NCBI GenBank assembly: GCA_009782085.1
Contig: WQUN01000140.1
Span: 1-11,717, forward strand
From: Bacillota bacterium
GTDB lineage: Bacteria > Bacillota > Clostridia > Lachnospirales > WQUN01
Length of the DNA stretch: 11,717 nucleotides
Reading direction: 5' to 3'
The translations under genes were made by a program, and so were the position numbers. Positions 1 to 5,037 of this stretch are shown here, one piece after another. Position 1 is the first letter of the stretch. Each line of letters starts with the position of its first letter. Below the pieces are notes generated by a model that worked only from the letters and a program-made list of their open reading frames with translations, was not told the DNA's origin and did not search any database.

Positions 1-746
1 CCCGAACTCGCGGACGCGCCGGAAATCGTAATGTCTATCTTCATAACAAACGACGCGGCGGCAACATTGTTGCCGTTTGCGTAAAGCCGCAGTTCAAAAG
101 CGCCGTTTTTGTTCGGCGCGGTGATGTTGCGCTGCCTCGTGCCGAGGCCGCCGTCCGTCATCCACCAATAGTAATTCGGATCCGCGTATTGCCCGTGCGC
201 CTGTCCGGGATTGCACAGCGCCACCAAAGGCTCTTTTTCCGCATCCGCCTGTGTGACGCCGGTCAGGGTGACGACCATAGTCTCGCCCGCCGCAAAATCC
301 GTTTTGTTCAGGCTCATCTGCATATCTGTTCCCGTGTTGCCGACTTTAATCTCAATCTTTGAAACTAGTGTAGATTGTGAGGGAGCATCGCCGTTTGTGA
401 ACAGGCGGATCTCGTATTTGCCCTCCGTTGTCGGGGCGCTTATGTCGTCACGGTAGGCAGAGCCCGTGCCGCGGATCCACCAATAGTCTATATATTTATC
501 AATGGGGTCGCTCGGGTTGCACAGAAATACACAAAGATAAATGTCGTCCTCATAATTCTTGGTAATGCCGTCGACCGAAGCTATAATTTTCTCGCCGGGG
601 TCGAATTGCGCTTTGTTTAAGCGCAGGACAAGATTACCTGCCGCGGTTGACACCGCTGCCGAAGATATGTCGGCGAACGCCGTTGCCGGGAGCATTGCCA
701 GCGCCATTGCCAGCGCGAGCAGGGTTGCCATTAGTTTACGTTTCAT
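1..746 (-). CDS. Secreted protein with two tandem beta-rich repeats (partial, N-terminal 248 aa)
   Basis: Read from an ATG at 746 down to the window edge with no stop; the C-terminus is outside. The start is backed by an AAGGAGG ribosome binding site at 754-760, seven bases upstream. Residues 1-25 form a classic Sec signal peptide: MKRK, then a hydrophobic core rich in Leu, Ala and Met, then AFA before Asp26. The mature part holds two related units, at about 39-135 and 141-243. They share an LxLNKxxFxxGE opening, an LCNP motif, a YWW motif, an (I/T)AP..G.(Y/F)E(I/L)RL(F/Y).NG stretch and a closing KI.I strand. Alternating hydrophobic residues suggest Ig-like or other beta-sandwich domains facing outward, perhaps for adhesion or ligand binding; that function is inference. 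I do not recognise a named family. It lies downstream of the DUF815 gene on the same strand, but 249 bases and a palindromic element separate them, so it is probably its own unit. Confidence 0.85.
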   Translation of the reverse strand, partial: MKRKLMATLLALAMALAMLPATAFADISSAAVSTAAGNLVLRLNKAQFDPGEKIIASVDGITKNYEDDIYLCVFLCNPSDPIDKYIDYWWIRGTGSAYRDDISAPTTEGKYEIRLFTNGDAPSQSTLVSKIEIKVGNTGTDMQMSLNKTDFAAGETMVVTLTGVTQADAEKEPLVALCNPGQAHGQYADPNYYWWMTDGGLGTRQRNITAPNKNGAFELRLYANGNNVAAASFVMKIDITISGASASS

Positions 747-753
747 GTGAAAG

Positions 754-760
754 CCTCCTT
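754..760 (-). promoter_or_regulatory. Ribosome binding site of the secreted protein gene
   Basis: AAGGAGG on the minus strand, seven bases before the ATG at 746. It fixes the start of the signal-peptide protein. The leader further upstream (about 761-930) has an AT-rich stretch but no promoter that I can call with confidence. Confidence 0.8.
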
Positions 761-934
761 GGAATTTTTTATTTTATTAGTATTTAACCTGACATGTGTT
801 ATATGCGTTTCCCATGGGCGTTTTTACAGTTCGTTTTCGCCTGGCCGCCGCGCCGGGCGGCGCTTCGTTCATCGGCCGCTTTGCCTGAAAAACAGCGCGG
901 GATCCCGATCGGGCCCCGCGCCCGCCGCGCGCTT

Positions 935-996
935 ATACGAATCCCGATTAAAATCTTCACAGTCACGCCTGTGAAGTTTTAATCTGAGATTCGTAT
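935..996. repeat. 62-bp imperfect palindromic element, copy A (possible terminator of the DUF815 gene)
   Basis: The ends are ATACGAATC and GATTCGTAT, a 9-bp terminal inverted repeat. Inside, ATTAAAA pairs with TTTTAAT and CTTCACAG (955-962) pairs with CTGTGAAG (969-976) around the loop TCACGC, with a single bulged T. Bases 935-984 match 2216-2265 in inverted orientation at 49 of 50 positions. The element abuts the stop codon of the minus-strand ATPase gene (996-998). Read on the minus strand, the core hairpin is followed by ATTTTAAT, so it can act as a weak intrinsic terminator; on the plus strand TTTTAAT follows, so it may work both ways. It could equally be a REP-like or small non-autonomous mobile element. 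The palindrome and the repeat are seen directly; the role is inferred. Confidence 0.85.
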
Positions 997-2156
997 TATA
1001 CGAACCGCGAAAGATAATCCGTCACAAACTGTTTCGCGGTGCGCCCGGAACGGCCGTTGCCCCGCAGCTCCCACGCCACGGCCTCCTTCGCGGCCGCCTC
1101 GCCGAACTCGACGCCGTGCCTTTCGAGCAGCAGCGCTACGATCTCCAGATACTCCGGCTGCGTCAGATACTGGAAGTATAGGCGGATCCCGAAGCGCTCG
1201 GACAGCGACATTTTCTCGTGCATCGTCTCGTTCTCGTGTATGTCCTGAACAGCCTCGCGGTCTTTCCACGACTCGCGGACCAGATGGACCCTGTTGGAAG
1301 TGGCGTAAATCAACGTGTTCGCCGGGCGCTTTCCGACCCGGCCGTCCAGCGCGACCTTCAGCGCCTTGAAGTCCGCGTCGGATCCGTCGAAAGACAGGTC
1401 GTCGATATATATGAGATACCGGTTTTTCCTCTTGTTTATTTCCTCCATGAGCGCCGGAAGCTCGGAGACGTCCTCCTTCAAAAGCTCCGCGATTTTAAGG
1501 CCGCGCGGCCGGAACATGTTGAAAACAGCCTTGACGCACGAGGATTTTCCCGTGCCGCTGGCGCCGGCGAGCAGAATGTCCTGGGCCGGGCGGCCTTCGG
1601 TAAAGGCCGCGGTATTGCCGACGAGCACGTCCTTCCTGTAGCCCAAGGCCGCCAGGTCGCCGAAAGATATCCCGTCGGGCTCGGGAACGCCCGCGAGGCG
1701 GCCGTTTTTCCAGCTGAAGGCCGCGAATTTCGCCTCGTCGGCGCAGGCATACTTCCGAAAGAAACCGGCGACGATCTCTCCGAAAGCGGCCGCGCTCCCG
1801 GCGCCGGCCAGCCCGTCCGCGGCCGTCCGGTAATCGTCCGCGCCCGCGCCGCCCGGCGCGAAATCCGGCAGGGGCAGCAGACCGCTTTTTTCGCAGGCCG
1901 CGTCCCAGTCAAACGCGGCGAGGCCGGAGTATATCTCGTTTATGTCGCGGTCGAAATACGCCCTGACGGCCTCGACGCCGCCGGCCGGCTCCGCCTCCAG
2001 AAGGGCGGCGGCTATAAGCTCCCCGAGGCCCGCGCGGGCGCTTATAAGCCCGCGGCAGGCGGCGTAATAGCAGGATTCCGCGCCGGTTTCCCTCCACGCC
2101 AGCAGATTCTTTATCACCGGGTTTTCCGTCAAACGGCCGTAAATATACAGATTCAT
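996..2156 (-). CDS. DUF815-family AAA+ ATPase
   Basis: A complete 386-residue protein with the hallmarks of the DUF815 ATP-binding family. Walker A is GASGTGKSS at 198-206 with K204. Walker B is YLIYIDDLSFD at 247-257 with D252 and D253. The sensor-1-like IYATSNR is at 283-289, the SLSERFGI segment carries a likely arginine finger at R321, and GRSGRTAKQF near 368-377 could supply a sensor-2 arginine. The first 160 residues are a variable helical N-terminal region, and the AAA+ core fills the rest, as is usual for the family. The start at 2156 has only a modest Shine-Dalgarno (GGGGGA about nine bases upstream). The gene diverges from the operon starting at 2564 and is flanked on both sides by inverted copies of a palindromic repeat. 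The cellular role of DUF815 ATPases is not established; a remodelling or regulatory partner of the neighbouring machine is a guess. Confidence 0.93.
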   Translation of the reverse strand: MNLYIYGRLTENPVIKNLLAWRETGAESCYYAACRGLISARAGLGELIAAALLEAEPAGGVEAVRAYFDRDINEIYSGLAAFDWDAACEKSGLLPLPDFAPGGAGADDYRTAADGLAGAGSAAAFGEIVAGFFRKYACADEAKFAAFSWKNGRLAGVPEPDGISFGDLAALGYRKDVLVGNTAAFTEGRPAQDILLAGASGTGKSSCVKAVFNMFRPRGLKIAELLKEDVSELPALMEEINKRKNRYLIYIDDLSFDGSDADFKALKVALDGRVGKRPANTLIYATSNRVHLVRESWKDREAVQDIHENETMHEKMSLSERFGIRLYFQYLTQPEYLEIVALLLERHGVEFGEAAAKEAVAWELRGNGRSGRTAKQFVTDYLSRFV

Positions 2157-2215
2157 TTCTTCGCATCCCCCGCGTAAAGAGAGTTTCTACGGAAACCCGA
2201 ACGCCGCATTCCGAT

Positions 2216-2265
2216 GATTAATACTTCACAGGCGTGACTGTGAAGATTTTAATCGGGATTCGTAT
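2216..2265. repeat. Palindromic element, copy B (inverted copy of 935-984)
   Basis: Its reverse complement matches 935-984 at 49 of 50 bases, including an unbroken 43-base identity (2223-2265 against 935-977). The core is CTTCACAG (2224-2231), loop GCGTGA, CTGTGAAG (2238-2245), extended by TTAAT / ATTTTAATC arms. It lies 59 bp upstream of the DUF815 start codon, where a terminator for that gene would make no sense. It may be part of a mobile unit, a binding site for a dimeric protein, or a scattered genomic repeat. Unlike copy A, it lacks a clear left-hand ATACGAATC end. Confidence 0.85.
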
Positions 2266-2484
2266 GAAAACATTTGCCGGCGAAGCTACAGAGAAGGCTA
2301 ATATTTTCGCACTCCGGTATAACAATCTAACACGGCGCGCGGAAAAAATCAATGGAACGCCGCGCGGCGGGCGCGGCAAATTTACGGCAAAAGAGGGCCG
2401 CGGTTTACAGGCGCTGCCTGTCGCGGGATTCACGGAAATCGGACTCGGCGCGCGATCCGGTGTGCGCGTCCCCCGTCCGTTTAG

Positions 2485-2513
2485 TTGTATTTTCCCATGA
2501 GCTAATGTATAAT
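2485..2513 (+). promoter_or_regulatory. Sigma-A-type promoter of the five-gene operon
   Basis: TTGTAT at 2485-2490 (4 of 6 to the -35 consensus), a 17-base spacer and a perfect TATAAT at 2508-2513. Transcription would start near 2520, giving a leader of about 44 bases before the ATG at 2564. It is the only strong housekeeping-type promoter visible ahead of the operon. Confidence 0.7.
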
Positions 2514-2563
2514 AATTCCAAGCCGCTGTTTTGGCCTTTTATGTCTGACGACGGGTGACGCCA

Positions 2564-3853
2564 ATGACGGATTTTTTCAGCCAGCTTTTTGACCGCCTGA
2601 ACTACGGCCCCAACAACCTGGCCATTTTCATCGGCTACGCCGTGATATTCGCGCTGGTCGTGTTCCTGCGAATCGCGGTCTGCGCGGGCTATCAGGCGCG
2701 GCTGTCCCTTTTCAGGCTCGGAGCGAAACCCATAGCCGCCCGCGCGGAGCTCGAGAAGCTCCGCAACAGGCTTCTGCGCTCCGTCGCGGCGGACTATATC
2801 AAGACCGCCGAAAAGAACGTCGCCGGCGTGCACCTGGACGCCATCGTCGGGAAGCACCTGGCGAAAATAACTTTGCTCGGCTGGAGTTACGACGGCGTCG
2901 GCGCGTTCGTCAGGGACGCGGAGCTTGGCCTGCCGGTCGCGGGGGCGGCGCTGGCCGTGATTTTCGGGGATTTCAGGTTCGCCTACGGGCTTTCCGCCGT
3001 GCTGGCCTTTCTGCTGTTTCGCCTGTTCGCCGCCGTTTTTGATTTCGACTCGGCAAAGCGCAGGCTCGCGGCCGAGCTCGTCGAATACGTGGAGCGGGAG
3101 ATAGGGCAGTTCTACGCGGGGGACGCCGGTTCGGTGCTGCTGAAACTAAAGGCCGAGATGAGCGCGGCCGCGGCGAGGCAGACGGAGGTCCTGCGCGAGT
3201 CCGTCGCGAGCCTGAAGGCCGGGGTCTCGGAAACGCTGGAAAAGAGCCTCAGGGATCTGTCCGCCGGGATGGAGAACACGGTGAACAAGCTAGCCTCCTA
3301 CGGCGACGTTCTGAAAAAACCTCTTAGCGACTGGGCCGGGGCGATCTCCTCCGCCGCGGCGCTCCAGGCCGCGGGCGGCGAGGCGGCGGGAAAGGCCGTC
3401 GAGAGCGCCGGGCGCACGGCGGAGCTGCTGAAGCGGCAGACGGAGCAGACCGAGGCCCTGGAGCGCGCCGGCCGGGCTTTCCTGGAGGGCCTCGGGGAAC
3501 TGAAGGCCGTGTCGGAAGCCGTCGCGGGCCAGCTTAAATTTGTGGAGCAAAATCAGACGGCTCTGGACGCGACTTTGCAGCAGTATGAAACCGGGCTGGA
3601 GCAGCTTACCCGGCAGATCGGCGACAGCTTCGGCGGGATGCTGGAGTTCCACGTGCAGAACGCCTATACCGCCCTGAATGACGAGCTGCGGGCCAACATC
3701 GCCAGGCTCACGGCCGGGAACGGCGAGCTGATCGCCAGGCTCCAGGAGCTTTTCGAGCGGATGAGCGAGCAGAGCCAAAGCCAGACCGGCGCGATAGTGA
3801 ACATGAACGAGCGGATGAACATGAGATTCGACGAGATGCAATCAAAAAATTAA
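2564..3853 (+). CDS. Integral membrane protein with long C-terminal coiled coil; MotA/TolQ/ExbB-like topology
   Basis: 429 residues from the ATG at 2564; a GTG nine bases earlier is possible, but its GGGTG context fits better as the ribosome binding site of the ATG. A first membrane helix lies at about 18-40, followed by a basic, helical, probably cytosolic stretch of about 80 residues, then two closely spaced helices at about 121-136 and 139-158. From about 165 to the end the chain is almost wholly helical and rich in Ala, Glu, Gln and Leu with heptad-like spacing, and Thr/Ser-Glu-Gln segments recall a signalling or scaffold coiled coil. One helix, a cytosolic loop, then a helix pair resembles TolQ/ExbB/MotA subunits, and a long tail after such a unit recalls ZorA; I see no partner peptidoglycan-binding subunit, so this is only a shape comparison. 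It leads the operon, with 11 bp to the next gene. It probably anchors the downstream soluble proteins to the membrane. Confidence 0.85.
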   Translation: MTDFFSQLFDRLNYGPNNLAIFIGYAVIFALVVFLRIAVCAGYQARLSLFRLGAKPIAARAELEKLRNRLLRSVAADYIKTAEKNVAGVHLDAIVGKHLAKITLLGWSYDGVGAFVRDAELGLPVAGAALAVIFGDFRFAYGLSAVLAFLLFRLFAAVFDFDSAKRRLAAELVEYVEREIGQFYAGDAGSVLLKLKAEMSAAAARQTEVLRESVASLKAGVSETLEKSLRDLSAGMENTVNKLASYGDVLKKPLSDWAGAISSAAALQAAGGEAAGKAVESAGRTAELLKRQTEQTEALERAGRAFLEGLGELKAVSEAVAGQLKFVEQNQTALDATLQQYETGLEQLTRQIGDSFGGMLEFHVQNAYTALNDELRANIARLTAGNGELIARLQELFERMSEQSQSQTGAIVNMNERMNMRFDEMQSKN

Positions 3854-3856
3854 GGA
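3852..3856 (+). promoter_or_regulatory. Ribosome binding site supporting a TTG start
   Basis: AAGGA at 3852-3856 overlaps the TAA stop of the membrane protein gene and sits eight bases before TTG 3865. No ATG or GTG with a better site lies nearby, so the TTG start of the next gene is favoured. Confidence 0.65.
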
Positions 3857-3864
3857 CGATCAAT

Positions 3865-5037
3865 TTGGATATAGACGAGCGTTTCGAACACCCGGCGCCG
3901 GTTTTGTCGGCGGACGCGGGGGAAATCGCCCTCCGCGCCCCCGCCGGCGCGGTTTGCGAGGGTTCTATAACCCTGAAAAACACCGGCGGCGGGCTCCTCT
4001 CCGGGAGCGTGGCCTCCGGCGCGGACTGTCTGGACTTTTTCCCGCGCGAATTCGAGGGGAACAAGGTCACGGTCAGGTACAGGCTTTCGCCGGGCGTCAG
4101 CCGCCCCGGCGGCAGGATACGCGCGAACGCGGTCGTCACCTCGAACGGCGGCGAACTGGTCATCCCAGTGACCGCAGAGTTTACGGGCCCCGGCATAAAG
4201 GCCGCGGACGGAACGGCCATCGCCGATCCGGCGGATTTCCTGGCCTATGCCCTAAATGATCCTGCCAGGGCCGCGGAACTGTTCTCCGGCCCGGATTTCA
4301 GGGACTTTTTATCCGGCGCGGGCGAGCCGCTAAGGGCCTATGAGACGGTCGCCGGCGACCCGGACAGGGAGCGGGCCCTGGAGAATTATCTGGTAATATC
4401 CGGTCTGAAAAGCAAAACCGTCCTATATCTTAAGGAGAACAGCTTCGAGATAGAGCTTAACCCCGGGGATTCCAGGCCGGTCCGCGGCTCGTTGCCCCTC
4501 GAGCGCGAGGGCCGGGGCTATCTGGACGCGCCGGTGCGCGCCGAGAGGGGCGTCCCCTGGCTTAGCGTTAAAAAATCGGCTGAGGCTTCGGACTTCGGCG
4601 GCGGGGACGCCGCCGCCCTCCGGTTCACCGTCGACCCCAAAACCGTAAAGCCGTCCTGGGACGCGGAGCGGCTGTATGTCGGAGACGGCGGGCTCTCCGC
4701 CGAGATTACCGTGCGCAGGCGGCCGCCGCTGGAAGCGCGCCTCTCGCGCGAGTTCTTCGGCATGGACGACGAGGGGTTCCTCGCGATCGTGAACAACACC
4801 GGCGGCGACCTGCTGATAGAGGTCGTCCCCCAGGAGGCGTTCGTCAGGTTCTCAGGGGTGAAGTTCCTGGTCGGCGAGAGGGCCGACATCCCCTTCCAGG
4901 TCAAATTCGGCGCGTTTCAGGCGGCTCAGACTGTCGTGCGCAAACAGCCCTATGTGGAGGCTGTGATCGAGGTCCGCTCGAACACGGGTTACGGGCGTTT
5001 CCGGAAGCGGCTCAAAATCACGGCGGGAGAATGGTAA
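3865..5037 (+). CDS. Beta-sandwich (Ig-like) protein resembling the N-terminal part of DUF5717 proteins
   Basis: 390 residues beginning at a TTG codon with a well-placed AAGGA. Residues about 13-105 form a beta-rich domain with an E-G-S-I-T-L-K-N-T opening and a closing TSNGGELVIPVTAEF strand, as in Ig-like domains. A helical linker follows at about 110-185. Two more beta domains follow, at about 190-285 (with a PWLSV motif recalling BACON-type sandwiches) and about 285-388 (ending SNTGYGRFRKRLKI). No signal peptide or membrane helix is visible, so it should be cytosolic. The N-terminal layout matches what I remember of the start of DUF5717 proteins from Lachnospiraceae, where the same polypeptide continues into a long helical-repeat region; here that region is the next gene. 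The family assignment is from memory and unverified. The stop codon overlaps the next start by one base (TAATG), which points to translational coupling and probably equimolar subunits. Confidence 0.85.
   Translation: MDIDERFEHPAPVLSADAGEIALRAPAGAVCEGSITLKNTGGGLLSGSVASGADCLDFFPREFEGNKVTVRYRLSPGVSRPGGRIRANAVVTSNGGELVIPVTAEFTGPGIKAADGTAIADPADFLAYALNDPARAAELFSGPDFRDFLSGAGEPLRAYETVAGDPDRERALENYLVISGLKSKTVLYLKENSFEIELNPGDSRPVRGSLPLEREGRGYLDAPVRAERGVPWLSVKKSAEASDFGGGDAAALRFTVDPKTVKPSWDAERLYVGDGGLSAEITVRRRPPLEARLSREFFGMDDEGFLAIVNNTGGDLLIEVVPQEAFVRFSGVKFLVGERADIPFQVKFGAFQAAQTVVRKQPYVEAVIEVRSNTGYGRFRKRLKITAGEW
5025..5030 (+). promoter_or_regulatory. Ribosome binding site that selects the ATG at 5037
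   Basis: GGGAGA at 5025-5030 is directly adjacent to an in-frame ATG at 5031 (too close) but six bases from the ATG at 5037. The second ATG also forms the TAATG overlap with the upstream stop, so it is the likely start. Confidence 0.65.

Larger units (their letters stand above)
2157..2563. other. Divergent intergenic region between the DUF815 gene and the membrane protein operon
   Basis: These 407 bases separate two divergent genes. They hold palindromic element B at 2216-2265, a small hairpin (ACAGGC-GCT-GCCTGT, 2407-2421), a convincing plus-strand promoter at 2485-2513, and a five-codon open frame (MSDDG, 2541-2558) without a ribosome binding site. I see no credible longer gene, no tRNA and no clear minus-strand promoter for the ATPase gene. 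Confidence 0.7.

Noticed and set aside
1218..2177. Long plus-strand open frame (319 codons) opposite the DUF815 gene
   Set aside because: It mirrors a gene with clear Walker A and B motifs. Its product is rich in Arg, Gly and Ala with no domain, as expected of an antisense frame in high-GC DNA.
2401..2480. Possible tRNA-like stretch in the divergent intergenic region
   Set aside because: No acceptor stem, D-arm or anticodon arm can be assembled. Only a 6-bp hairpin (2407-2421) is present.
2541..2558. Five-codon leader frame MSDDG ending just before ATG 2564
   Set aside because: It has no ribosome binding site and is too short to judge; chance is the simpler explanation.
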